A stretch of DNA of 64,000 nucleotides from positions 5,143,631-5,207,630 of the forward strand of contig BCIO01000001.1 in the NCBI GenBank assembly GCA_001599975.1, given 5' to 3'. The stretch comes from Cystobasidiopsis lactophilus (taxonomy: Eukaryota > Basidiomycota > Agaricostilbomycetes > Agaricostilbales > Chionosphaeraceae). The position numbers and the translations under genes are program-made. Every line of letters starts with the position of its first letter. Position 1 is the first letter of the stretch. The notes below the pieces were generated by a model. That model was not told the DNA's origin. It saw only the letters and a program-made list of their open reading frames with translations, and did not search any database. Below are positions 1 to 10,544 of this stretch, in pieces.

Positions 1-508
1 GAGCAAAATTTACGAGTTGAAGTTCGCACCCAACGCTGACTTCGATGGATCCGGTGTAGTGTGGGAACCTCAGCCGACATCTGATTTGGAGCGCCTGGCC
101 AAGTTAACACAAGCGAAGCATCTAGCCAACTTCCGCTTCTTCGTTTTACGAGGCCGCCGAGAGTTCATACCGGTGAAACACTACGATGGTAAGTCGTCGA
201 GCAATAAGTTGGCTAACGCCTCGAGCTGATGGTCAAGGCGGGTAGACGAGTTCATGAAGAAATGCCTGGAGCATAAGGAAACCTCTCTTTGGATTTGTTT
301 CTGCTTGTTGATCGAGCAAATCCACAACCGAGAGGTCGCCATCGCTGTCAAAAAGGTCTTTTCGAACAGCAGGCCTCGCAAGGTCACCACTTCTGGCGTT
401 GAGGCTTCTGAGAACATCCGAGCCATGCACTGGATCCGCCAATTTGGGGAAAGGCATTTGGGCTCTTCTCTGATCCCAGTTGAAGAGGACTGGATGAAGT
501 ACTACTGA
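1..508 (+). CDS. Unknown protein, 3' end only (5' end outside window)
   Basis: The reading frame is open from base 2 and enters from outside the window. Exon 1 runs to 189 (ending HYDG/D). An intron with donor gtaagt at 190 and acceptor ggtag at 243 gives exon 244-508, ending with TGA. Joining at phase 1 reads ...VKHYDDEFMKKCLEHK... without a stop. About 150 C-terminal residues are visible, mixed charged and helical, with no motif I recognise. No cysteine clusters, repeats or membrane spans are seen. The gene points the same way as the monooxygenase that follows 275 bp downstream. Its function cannot be stated from this fragment. Confidence 0.6.
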
Positions 509-782
509 AGATGGATCTACCCCGTTCTTTTGATACTTAGCCATAGAATCCTTTCTCTTCTTGTGACCATATGCGAAATTTAGCTCGTCTTCTCCCGCAT
601 CGCTCTGAGACGGCGCTCGCTCGTAGACGGCGGCGAGAGGGGCTTCACCAAATTGTCAGATGGTGCCGAGGTCGGCATCGTCCTTTTCGCACGTGAAACG
701 GCAATCCAAGACCGAGTGGCGCTTGCGGATTTCCAGCCAAGGCAAAAGTGGCCCATTGCTCTCTGTTCCCCAGAATACCAAA

Positions 783-2999
783 ATGTCTGGCTACATTGTC
801 GAGGAGAAACCTTTCGAAGCACCTAGACGCCTGAGGGTCGTCGTCATCGGCTGCGGCTTCAGCGGGTGAGTTGGCCGGACGCGCCCTCCACACGAGACAC
901 AAGCTCATCGCGCATTTTCAACAGCATCTATCTGGGCGTTCGCATTCCCCAGGTCTTTGGTGACAAGATCGACTTGACCATCTATGATAAGGTGAGCCAG
1001 AAGAGCCAGGGGGAAGCGCATCACGCTGAAACGATCTACCCGCAGAACTCTGCTCCCGGTGGCACCTGGCACGAGAACAAATACCCTGGATGCGCATGCG
1101 ATGTGCCCTCTCATAGGTGAGGATGTGTCCAGCTGATGAGGAGCTGGCCTAATCGAGATCTCTAGATACTGCTACTCGTTCGAGAACAACCCGGACTTCC
1201 CTTCCTACTACTCCGACAGCGATTCGCTGGAAAAATACCTGACCGACACGTGGCGCAAGTACCTTGTGGACCAGCTCACCCAGTTGAACACGGCCGTCAC
1301 CCAGGCCATTTGGAACGAGGAGACGGCAAAGTGGGATTTGGAGCTCAAGGGCCCTAACGGCACCTTCAAGGACACCTGCGATATCCTCATCAATGGCACA
1401 GGCATTTTGAACGCCTGGAAGTGGCCCGAAATCGAAGGCCTGCAGTCTTTCAAGGGCACCCTCCTTCACACTGCCCGCTTCGACCGCAACGTTCCCCTTC
1501 AGGGCAAGAAGGTCGCTGTCATCGGCACCGGCTCGTCTGGCATTCAAACTGTCGCTGCACTTTCAGACGTGGCCGGGACGTTGGGTGTTTACCTTCGTAG
1601 CGTGAGTGTTTTTTTTCAAAACCTGTCGCCGCGACGCAGCTCACCCTTCGAATGTTCAGCCCACCTGGATTGTGCCTCCATTCAACATCGACCAGGCACC
1701 AAAGAATCCAGATGGCTCGCCCAACTTAACCTACAGCGAGGAGGACAAGAAGCGCTTCCGCGAGGACCCCGAGTGAGCCTTGTCTGCTTTTCCGGAATCT
1801 GTCTAACATGCTCGGCCTCCAGATACTTCTCCCAGATCCGCCGCGAGCTCGAAAAGACCCAATCCCAGTTGTTCTCGCTGCTTGACAAGAAGGGTGCTGG
1901 CCAAGCCAAGCTCCGCCCCTTCCTGGAAAAGCAAATGGGCGACATCCTGAAAGCCAAGCCCGGCCTCGCCGAGCACCTCATCCCTAAATTTGCTGTCGGA
2001 TGCCGTAGATATACCCCTGGCATCGGCTACCTAGGTATGTGCATCGAATCTGACCGAGGGACCGATCGCTCATGCACGCCAACAGAGTCTCTTGTTAAGC
2101 CTAACGTCGACTGTATCCTTGGCTCTATCCAGAAGATCACTGAGAAGGGCATCGTCGACGAAGACGGCAACGAGCGCGAATACGATGTGATCATCTGCGC
2201 TACTGTGCGTCTTGTCCCGAATGAGGTTCTAACACGAGCTCACGCATAGAGACAGGGCTTCGACGTTTCCTTCTCTTCCCGCTTCCCTTTCATTGGTCGT
2301 AATGGCCGCCAGCTCGACAAGGAGTTTGGCAAGAACCCTAAATCCTACATGTTCGTCTTCAATGCCGGGTTCATGGACCTGGGCTGACGTACATCCAGGT
2401 CTCTGGCCTACGCTGGCTTCCCTAACTCATGGGTCTTCAATGGCCCAGGTTCTCCGGTCGGAAACGGCTCAGTCGTGCCAGCCATCGAGCAGCAGGGCGA
2501 ATACATGATTAAGGTACGACAACTCAATTTGGTTGCTACCCAAGCACTCGCGCTCAACCATGACCAACAGTGCATCAGCAAATTCCAGCGCCAAGACGTT
2601 CGCTCCATTTGCATCAAGGAAGAAGCGGTGGACGAGTTTTCCTTGCATTCGGACGCGTGGATGCCACGCATGGTCTGGACCGACAAGTGAGTGCATCTCT
2701 CTGGACTTCCATGGCCTCACTCAACATTGGAGAGCAGCTGCCGATCATGGTACAAGAACCACACCAAAGACGGCCGCGTCGTCGCTCTGTGGTGCGGCAC
2801 GGCCAACCACTTCAACACGGCGATCGACGAGCCGCGCTTTGAGGACTACGACTTCACCTACACCAACAAGTACTCCCGGTTCTCGTACCTCGGCTATGGC
2901 CAGACGGCGGACGAGAAGGAGAACATCGACACCTACTTCCAGTTCCTCGAGAGGCGCAAGGACTTGACCAAGGACCACCCTGCGCTCAAGGCCAAGTGA
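783..2999 (+). CDS. FAD-dependent monooxygenase, Baeyer-Villiger / flavin-binding type
   Basis: Eleven exons (783-865, 925-991, 1046-1116, 1166-1601, 1660-1772, 1823-2034, 2086-2204, 2256-2350, 2399-2513, 2571-2686, 2738-2999) close in phase to about 562 residues. The N-terminus carries a Rossmann FAD site, VVVIGCGFSG, followed by the family block APGGTWHENKYPGCACD. A second dinucleotide site, VIGTGSSGIQ (NADPH), lies mid-protein after FKGTLLHTARF. This last piece resembles the Baeyer-Villiger fingerprint FxGxxxHxxxW but has Phe where Trp is usual. ICATGFD, the late flavin-family motif, is formed across an intron. These enzymes insert oxygen into ketones to make esters or lactones, or oxygenate N/S atoms. 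The substrate cannot be told here. No signal peptide is seen, so it is probably cytosolic. It faces an esterase gene tail to tail, a pairing that would suit ketone breakdown. The start is the ATG directly before the FAD motif. Confidence 0.9.
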
Positions 3000-3424
3000 G
3001 CATTGCTCCAGCCCTTCTCGCTGAGCCTGTCTGATGGCGCTCTTGAAACCATAGGCAAACTGCTTAGAAGCGAGACCGTCGTTTAGACACGCCACCCAGA
3101 GTTTGTCAAGTTGTATTCCTGCATTGAAACGAGGGGCCAGCCTCAATGTCAAAGAGCAATGGATGAAAAGCGTCTAGTGGCATGTGTTACAATTTCAAAC
3201 GGGGCAAAGCCCCAAAAAGACCTTATATGCAAACAGAAGAAGCGAAGGGCCAGGCGAAATGAGTGCGCGAAGTGTGTGTTGGAAAGGGATGCAGCAGCTC
3301 TTGGCGTGTTGGTGTAAAAAAGTGGGATTAAGACTTTCTACGCGTGGTGGGAAATAAGAGTGGCTGGTCGATTAAGGAGGTGACGGTGGATAATGCTGGA
3401 AGGAGAAGCCCTTGGAGGCTGGCT
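3000..3424. other. Intergenic, convergent 3' ends
   Basis: This stretch holds the 3' regions of the monooxygenase (+) and the esterase (-). Short open frames here have no family signal. I see nothing else in it. Confidence 0.6.
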
Positions 3425-5633
3425 TTAAGGGTTGAGGGAGTTCCGGCTGCTGTTGGCGGTGGACTCGGCGTCGGAGGAGCCCGACTCGTACGCTTGCTCC
3501 GACCGCTCGTACTCGTCCATCAGCGCGCGGATGTTGGGGTGCGAGTTGGACCTGGGCCTGGGCCTTAGGTTGCCCGATGACTGGCTCTTGCGCCTGGTGT
3601 GCGTCGGCCTGGACATGACGAGCTGGGAGGAGGGCAGGCGGCGGAGGACGCGGGATGGAGAGGAAGCCGCGCTGCTGCTCTTGGCAGTGTCTGTGGCGGA
3701 CGACGGGGCCGCCTTGGATGTGGCGGCAGAGAGCATCTTGCGAGAGGCAGCGAGGGCCGCGTTGGAGCCGGCATCCTGTTCCGCCTCGGCGCCTTTGGCC
3801 GAACCAGCTGAGAGTGGCTCCTCCTCTTCGACGTCCCCTTCGTCCACGTTGGGCGACAAGGACTGGGGGTGCAAGCCAGCGTCCTTGTCTCGGACCATGT
3901 GGGCGTCGGACATGATGATGCTGTCGAGCTCGGTGTTGTCCATGGGCCGCCTGGAAGGCAAGGTCTGCTTGACAAAGCGGCGGATGGAGCGCATCGCCTT
4001 CCTCGTCGCTTCTAAGAACCCAAACATCTGTGCGAGCCCGGATATCAGGTCAAAGTTTAATAGAGCTGGAAGGAGAGGTGTGGACGCACCTGAAAGACGT
4101 GCACGCAGTCCTCGTACACTTCATGCTCGACGATGACGCCGGCCAAGCTGGCTTTATGGGCGAGCAAGGTGCCCTCGTCCCTTAAGCGCTCGGCGTCGCC
4201 GCACTGGATTAACAAAGGTGGCAGGCCAGTCAGGTCGCCAAAGAGCGGGGAGGCGTAAGGATGGGTGATGTATTGCGCGATGTCTTCGGGGCCGAAGTAG
4301 CACTTGACCGGGTGCAAGTGGTCATTGTCGGCCGGTTGTGGCAAGTAGTCGAATTTCTGTTGGGATTTGCGACCTGTTAGGATTTGAATGGCCAGGTAAA
4401 GGGAAGACACGAACAGCATTGGTGTCCCAGGAAGCGCAGGACATGGTGAGGTCGACCCAAGGGCTCATGAGCACCGCCCCGGACGGCAAGGGATACTTCT
4501 CGTCGCGGAGGTAGAGCAGGAGAGCGGTGCATAAGCCGGCACCGGCCGAGTCGCCGGCGAGCACGATGTTCTCCGAGGGGATCTTGAGGTCGTAGATTAG
4601 TCGAAAGTAGGCGTTGACGGCGTCTAGTAAGGCTCCCGGGAAGCGGGTCTCCGGCGCCAGCCGGTAGTTTAACGCAAAGATCCGCGAGTCGGTGTATTTA
4701 CTGAGTTGGATGGTGAGAAAGCGGTGGGAGGCGGCCGACATGACATAGTAGGCGCCTTGTTATCACCACTGTCAGTCGAGAACCAGTCGACAGGGGGATA
4801 AAAGAGGCGCACCTCCGTGTAGGTAAAGGATGACCTGCTCCTTGGACACACGCTCGCGCTTGCCGTCTGGCTCGCGGTACTGCTCCTGCATCTGCTTCCA
4901 CAGCTTGCGGTTGATGACCCATTCTCCGGTGAGCTCCCTGGTGCCATCCTCCTCGGCGTCCGAGTGGGCCAGGAAACCGGACAGGCCTCGGCGCTTGACG
5001 CGAAACGAGACGGGGGTGACGATGCCGTCCTTTGGCGTGGGCAGGACCTGGCCGAGGTTGAGGAGCCGCCTGAGCAAGGCGATGGAGGACAGGTGGGAGT
5101 AGTCGACCGAGTTGCGGAGGAAAGTGGTGAACAGCCTGCGGTCAAATCACATGCGCATCAGGGACCAGCGCCCGCTTCTCGGTCAAAGCCCGCCTCACGT
5201 CATCTCGATGCCCCAGCTGGGCTTGGCCGGTCCATAGAGGTGATGGGAGACGAAGGCGGAGGTGATGCTTGTCGCTGGCGAAGCACCGCGGATCAGCGCT
5301 GCCCCTCAGCCAAAACAAGCGCATTGCCTCACCTTGGGACGCCGCGAACTGCAAGTACTGATAGGCCGAGGTGAGGCCCAGCGGCTGAACCTCGCTCTGA
5401 GGCACAGAGTGGTCCACGCGAGACGACTTGGGCAGCTTGGTCGGCGTCTGGAACTGCTCGAGCAAGGCGTCCAGGTCGAAGCCATCCTCGGCCTTGCTGT
5501 GCGCCGCGCCGTCCGCCTGCTGCTGCTGCCGCTCGGTGCTCGTGTCCCTCATTGGCAGCGTCATGATGTGGTCCGCATTGGCCCCTCGCCTGGCAGAACC
5601 GACTTGGACGAGCAGCTCCAAAATCCGCTGCAT
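3425..5633 (-). CDS. Alpha/beta-hydrolase, hormone-sensitive-lipase / steryl-deacetylase-like, with long phospho-motif tail
   Basis: Six exons (5633-5333, 5274-5199, 5135-4813, 4755-4415, 4356-4090, 4027-3425) join in phase to 636 residues from the first ATG. Family hallmarks are the oxyanion motif HGGAYY, the nucleophile elbow GDSAGAGL, the acid region QCGDAERLRDE and the catalytic His in DCVHVFQ. The fungal-specific block GPAKPSWGIEMT precedes the core. It should hydrolyse acyl or steryl esters. The last exon adds about 200 residues, low-complexity and Ser/acidic-rich, with RRKS near residue 581 and RSNSHP near 595. These match PKA and 14-3-3 mode-I consensus patterns. The frame stays open upstream of the ATG (KQFTREKAPRE), so an extra 5' exon is likely. 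An ATG at 5786 is one candidate, leaving only about 14 bp to the regulator gene upstream. Confidence 0.88.
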
Positions 5634-5800
5634 TTCACGAGGGGCTTTTTCTCGGGTGAACTGTTTTCGCGCGTGGGCCTCGCCACGTCAACAAGCTCGA
5701 GGTAAACACAAGCTGAGCGAAATGCTGTAGACTAGGGCGATATCATATGTGTGTAGGTACAAGATTTGAGATGAAAGGCTGGCCATGGTACCTCAGAACT

Positions 5801-6856
5801 TCAAGGCGCCGACGGAGGAGGAGGGAAGACATCAGGTTGCTGGCGAGGAGCCCGCCCCCGCTTCGTCTTATACTGATTCGTCTCTTGGACAGTAACCCTC
5901 TGCCAAATTTTCGCAAGGTTGAGCGACAACGCGCAACTTGCGCAGGGAAACCCACCTCAACTACGCAATTCAAACCCTTTGTGCGGCAGGACTCGCATAT
6001 GTCGCCGTTCGAGAAGTGGCACCTTACTTTGGATTTTCGGCATCTGGACGGCGAAACCACAGCTTTAGTCCACCGCAAAGACAAAAGTAAAGGTCGCTTA
6101 CGCTTTGCAGGCGACAGCGATATGTTTCCTATCCCGACTGCCATCCGCTGCAGGAGGCATGGGGCTATGCGTGACTCCCTCGGCTCCAGGAGAGCTGGCG
6201 TCGGTGAGAGGGTGAGGTGTGGGGGCAGGTGCACCGGGAATTCCAGAATGGAAGGGAGCGTTCGGCCTGTCCGTAAAGTTGTTGACATACCATGGATTAG
6301 CAGGGAGGGCACTGTGCACCATGTTCGCGGCGAATCCTAATGGAATTGGGAACGGCAAAGGTCCAAGAGCCTGCGTGGGAATGCGGGGAGCGAATGGATA
6401 GTGCAAGCCAATGGGAGCACCAGCAGGAGCATCAGGTATGAAGGGAAACTGGGGTCTGTGTCCCTCCTGATCATGAATGAAGAGGCCGGGTTCAAAGTAA
6501 TCGAAATGATCGTGCTCTTGATTTTGGCGCCTTGGAACAGGCAACGCTAAATTCGAGTGCCAGACTTCCGGATGTGAGACGCCGGTAGTTGTATACGCAG
6601 GGATGGCATGAGTAAGTGGTTGAGGGCAGCCGGCGGGCAATTGTTCATTTCCAGAATGAAAAGCCCGATGTCCTGCTGCTCGATCAGGGGGCGCAGGAGA
6701 GCCAGGTGAGCGAAGGAGGCCGGTGACCAAGGGCGAAGAAGGTTGCTGTTGAAGTCTTTTGGGTTGCCTGCCGTCGACCAGAGGCGAGGCTTCTCTCTTT
6801 CGGTCGATGGCTCCCAGCACAGGGGGCTGCTGATGAGGCGCAGGAGAGCCAGGCAT
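5801..6856 (-). CDS. Zn2Cys6 transcription factor with C-terminal zinc cluster
   Basis: Three exons (6856-6102, 6043-5956, 5899-5801) close in phase to 313 residues. The zinc cluster is split by an intron: ACKA|CRKSKVRC, then CESCRTKGLNC, giving Cx2Cx6C...Cx2Cx6C at about residues 248-276. It is followed by a short basic linker and a Pro-rich end. The N-terminal 240 residues are Pro/His/Gly-rich with aromatic patches and no recognisable fungal_trans domain. A DNA-binding domain at the C-terminus is the reverse of the usual order. It lies directly upstream of, and on the same strand as, the esterase, with at most 167 bp between them. That makes it a candidate local regulator of the esterase and monooxygenase (inference). 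An in-frame stop precedes the chosen ATG, though a 5' non-coding or coding exon cannot be excluded. Confidence 0.8.
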
Positions 6857-7653
6857 CGGTGCTCACGTAAGATGATGCCGAGTTGGAGGTTAAATGGAGA
6901 AGAAGGCGCTTGGTGGCAAAAGGCTAAAAGCACCTCAGGGCCCTTGAGCCAATGGATTCCGTCAGTGCCGGCCGTCCATCCTCTGAACAGCTAAAGACAG
7001 GCAAGCGTACTAACAAGCAAAATAGTAGAAACTGATGGTGGAAGAAGAAGAAGAGGACGAGTTGGGACTAGGTAAGCGTGACGAGAGCGTGGGCAAAGGG
7101 AGTGGCAGAATGCATGTTTCAAGAAGCAGTACTCCCTGTACGCTGAGCTGACTGACTTGACGTGCAGGGCTCGTCATTCTGGGCCTCTGTTAAGCTAGAG
7201 CGAAGCATAGCAACAAAAGGCAAAGCGGGCAACTGACTCTTGCTCTGCACACAAAAGCACTGGCAATGGGTTGGCCTCGTCCAGCCACTTGAGCCGCAAC
7301 AAACAATCATCGGAAGGGCATTCAAGCGCATATAACAGTCAAGCAGCGCAACCAGCAAGGAGGAACAGAACTTCAAGCTTGAACACTCGACGTTTGCAGA
7401 AGAAAGGTTCGAAAATTAAAGCGCAAAGACGTTCGGTTTCGCCACCCATGTCGCGCAGCTCATGGGCTTGCGTCGTTGAAAGTTCTTCAAGATTGTATGC
7501 AGTAGCGCAGGCTTCGAAGGGATTTCATTGGTACAAGGCGCGAGTCTAGTGGGCACACCAAAGTCTACAAGTACATGAGAATGGAACATTCCGGCTGTAG
7601 AGAGCACCAAGAGGGAAATCTAAGTTAGTAGAAAGAGAATGGTGGCTAGGTTT
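6857..7653. other. Intergenic, about 800 bp
   Basis: This is the upstream region of the Zn2Cys6 gene and the 3' flank of the chitin deacetylase, both on the minus strand. Open frames here are short, with no codon or family signal. A purine-rich run (gaagaagaagaagagga) lies near 7045. I see nothing else. Confidence 0.5.
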
Positions 7654-8789
7654 CTAGCAGTGCCATGATGACTTTTCGTGTTTTAAGTCAGTAAACCTCG
7701 GCGCCACCAGAGGTCGACCACTCACATCTCGCTTCGGCAGCTTCTTGGTGTACACTTTCTGATAAGCGGCTGTTCTCAGAGTTCATCAATCTAGTTTCAA
7801 ACGAAAGTGAAAAGGGAGGAAGAGCAACCCACGAACGCCCAAGCACTCTGCGACGGTGACGAGCTTGTAGCCTTTGGAGAGGAGCAGCTTCAAGGCGAAA
7901 GGGGTGATCTGCTGCACGCTCGAGGCGTACACCTCGTGGTTGACGGCGATCTGCGGCTTGGGGTAGGACTTGACCCAGAGCTTATAGAGCGCCTCGGACT
8001 CGGCCACCGAGAAGTTGTCCGCATCCCCGTCGTACAATGACCAAGTGACGGCTGTTCAATTCCGAACGCTCCTGATCAGCTACTGAAGTCGATTACAATA
8101 GGACGAGAACGAACTGGTGTAGTTCATCTTGGCCAGCACGCCGAGCTGCTCCTTGTTGTAGTTGCCGTATGGCGGGCGGAAGATTTTGGGCTTGACGCCG
8201 AGGATCTTCTTGAACGCGGTCTCGAGCTTGAGCATGTTCGCCTGGAACTCGGCGGCCGAGATGGTGGTGATGTCCACATGATCCCAAGTGTGCGCTCTGT
8301 GCGCTTTTTCAGATCTGGAAATTCTGGGCAATAAAAACGGAGAGAAATACGCACGCAATGACATGACCAGCAGCATACGTCCGTTGGAGCTCTTCCGCAT
8401 AATCGTACACGCAAGTGTAATATGTGTCGCCCTGTGCCGAACTCTCGGTCCTGTGCCCACCTTGACGAAGGCAAGACTACTCACATTGACAAAGAAGGTA
8501 GCTTTGACGCCATACTGAGCCAGGATGGATCTCAGCTGGTCTTCATAAACGAACGGGCCATCGTCGTAGGTCTGTTGGCCGATCCCTCAGCCTCCCTCCC
8601 CTTTCCAAATCACCTTGAATGACAGCAACGAACCATAGCAAACTGCTTTGACTTTTGGCAAGTGGTGTAGACCCGAGGCGTGGCCGCCCGCTTCTCCAAG
8701 CCACTCTCTCGCGCCCGCATGCCAGGTGCGTGCGCTTCGGCAGTGGCCCAAAATGCCGCGCCGGCCAAAGCCAGTGTCCGTATCAGCAT
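7654..8789 (-). CDS. Chitin deacetylase (polysaccharide deacetylase family, CE4)
   Basis: Seven exons (8789-8634, 8571-8485, 8431-8355, 8296-8115, 8051-7837, 7758-7726, 7671-7654) close in phase to 255 residues. The N-terminus is a signal peptide (MLIRTLALAGAAFWATAEA), then a probable KR processing site. CE4 motifs appear in order: TYDDGP (catalytic base and metal Asp), HTWDH (metal histidines), RPPYGNYN, WSLYDGDADN and a late IAVNHEV. The C-terminus KRDSSWHC fits the fungal RxxSWxC ending and supports the tiny last exon of 18 nt. The enzyme removes acetyl groups from chitin to make chitosan in the wall. No GPI signal is seen, so it is probably secreted. Three introns use the donor gttcgt. 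Confidence 0.9.
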
Positions 8790-8916
8790 TCGTTGTTTCT
8801 AAGTCTGAGGTGGTGGTGCAGAGGCAAAGCCTCGCTTGGCCAGCAGGGAGCAAAAGAAAGTTTAAATGGCGCCGCTGGATGTTGAACGCCTTGAGCTCTC
8901 GGCAAAATGGCGCTGC

Positions 8917-8930
8917 GCATTTATAGACAA
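8917..8930 (-). promoter_or_regulatory. TATA-like element for chitin deacetylase
   Basis: On the minus strand this reads TCTATAAATGCGC, about 130 bp upstream of the chitin deacetylase ATG. It lies in the 271-bp divergent region shared with the Rab geranylgeranyltransferase gene. Spacing and sequence suit a TATA box. No experimental support. Confidence 0.4.
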
Positions 8931-9060
8931 GCTTCACTGTTGCATGGCCTGACAGCTGCGACATAGAAGATAGCGACAAAGCCAGAAGCAGTAGCGAGGG
9001 CAAGGGGAGGCATCGAGGGGACGGCCGCGAGAGTGGAGGGCAGCGACCACGGCAGGGGCA

Positions 9061-10396
9061 ATGGCAACGGCAGCAGCTTCCACGTCGTCGTTGCTGGTTG
9101 ACAAGCACGTGAAATACATCCAGTCCCTCGACACGGTGAGCAGCAGCAGGCGCGAGGTGGAGGAGCGAGCTCAAGCTGTGGCGTCGGAGCAGAAGCGCGA
9201 TGAGCTGGCGTATCACTTGACAGAGCACCTCCGCATGAACGGCGTCTACTGGGGCTTGACCGCGCTGGCTTTGATGAGCCGAATGGACGCTTTGCCGAGG
9301 CAGGACATGATCGACTGGGTCTTGGCTTGCTACGAGCCCGAGCAGGGTGGGTTGCTTTGCTCCGTCGCCCAGCCCTGGCCACGGCTCATGTGGTGGCGAC
9401 TACAGGCGCATTCAGGCCGCATCCAGGCCACGACGTCAACTTGCACCCGACCCTGAGCGCCATCCAGATCTTCGCCATGCACGGCGCTCTCGACCAGCTC
9501 GACAAACCCAAAATCGTCCAATGTGCGTGCTCCCTCGCTATCTTATAAGACCTTTCAAGTTTTTATGCCGTGGAAGGGTCTGCACAGACATTCTGTCATT
9601 GCAAGACAAGGAGACGGGCTCGTTCATGGGCGACGAATGGGGCGAGATCGACACCCGCTTCTCCTACTGCGCCGTCTCCGCTTTGGCCCTCCTAGGCGCC
9701 CTAGACCAGCTGGATAAGGACAAGACGGTGGAGTGGATCGCCAAATGCAAGAACTTTGACGGCGGTTTCGGCATGATGGAGGGGGCTGAGAGCCATGCTT
9801 CGTATGGTGAGCTTGGGCGTCTTCCCCTTTATCTCGTCGTAGAGATAATTGACGGCTGCCTCTCACAGTGTGGACTTGCGTGGGAGCGCTGGCCATTCTG
9901 GACCGGCTAGACGTGGTGGACAAGGACATGCTCAGCTGGTGGCTTTGCGAGCGCCAGCTGCCGAACGGAGGCCTCAACGGGCGGCCGGAGAAACTGGAAG
10001 ATGTGCGTTTTGTTTTGTTGATCGAAAGACATCTCATGGTCTCATGAAGAATTGACGCTGCATAGGTCTGCTATTCCTGGTGGGCTCTGGCTTCGCTGGC
10101 CATCTTAGGGAGAAGCGACTGGATCAACGGGAAAAAGCTACAAGACTTCATCTTGTCTTGCCAGGTGGGTAGTGCCGACCTCCTTCCACTTCGTTGAGGG
10201 TGTTGCAGACGAGCCAAACCCACAGGACCCGGAAGAAGGTGGCATCGCGGACCGGCCAGAGGACCAGGCGGACGTGTGGCACACCGTCTTTGGCCTCGCT
10301 GGCTTGTCCTTGCTCAAATACGACAACCTGCAAGAGGTCGACCCAGTGTTCTGCATGCCGCTGGCCATAACTCGCCAACTTGGCTTGTCCAAATGA
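9061..10396 (+). CDS. BET2: Rab geranylgeranyltransferase (type II) beta subunit
   Basis: Six exons (9061-9346, 9406-9522, 9588-9806, 9869-10002, 10066-10164, 10199-10396) close in phase to 350 residues, the normal family length. Prenyltransferase alpha-alpha barrel repeats are plain: [64 protein letters not shown] and [11 protein letters not shown]. The zinc ligands fall where expected: the Asp in the [12 protein letters not shown] region, Cys in VCYSWW and His in WHTVFG. With the alpha subunit and Rab escort protein it attaches geranylgeranyl groups to Rab GTPases in the cytosol. The last intron is only 34 nt (10165-10198). The start is the first ATG, just before the conserved [10 protein letters not shown]. 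Confidence 0.95.
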
Positions 10397-10544
10397 AACG
10401 ACGCGCTGTGAAACTTGTATTACATGCGCATTCTACCTTTTTATGTAGCACCAATGAGGACCCAGAAGTGAGACGTGACGCTTGCCACCGCCACATCTGC
10501 ATCGACCGGTTGTCTTCCGTGATCGTCCAAAGGCCAAAGGAGTC

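Noticed and set aside
3432-4136. 234-codon plus-strand frame opposite the esterase tail
   Set aside because: Low-complexity mirror of the Ser/acidic-rich tail on the minus strand.
7271-7549. 92-codon Ser/Arg-rich frame in the 6.9-7.6 kb gap
   Set aside because: No conserved motif and no splice partners. Likely chance.
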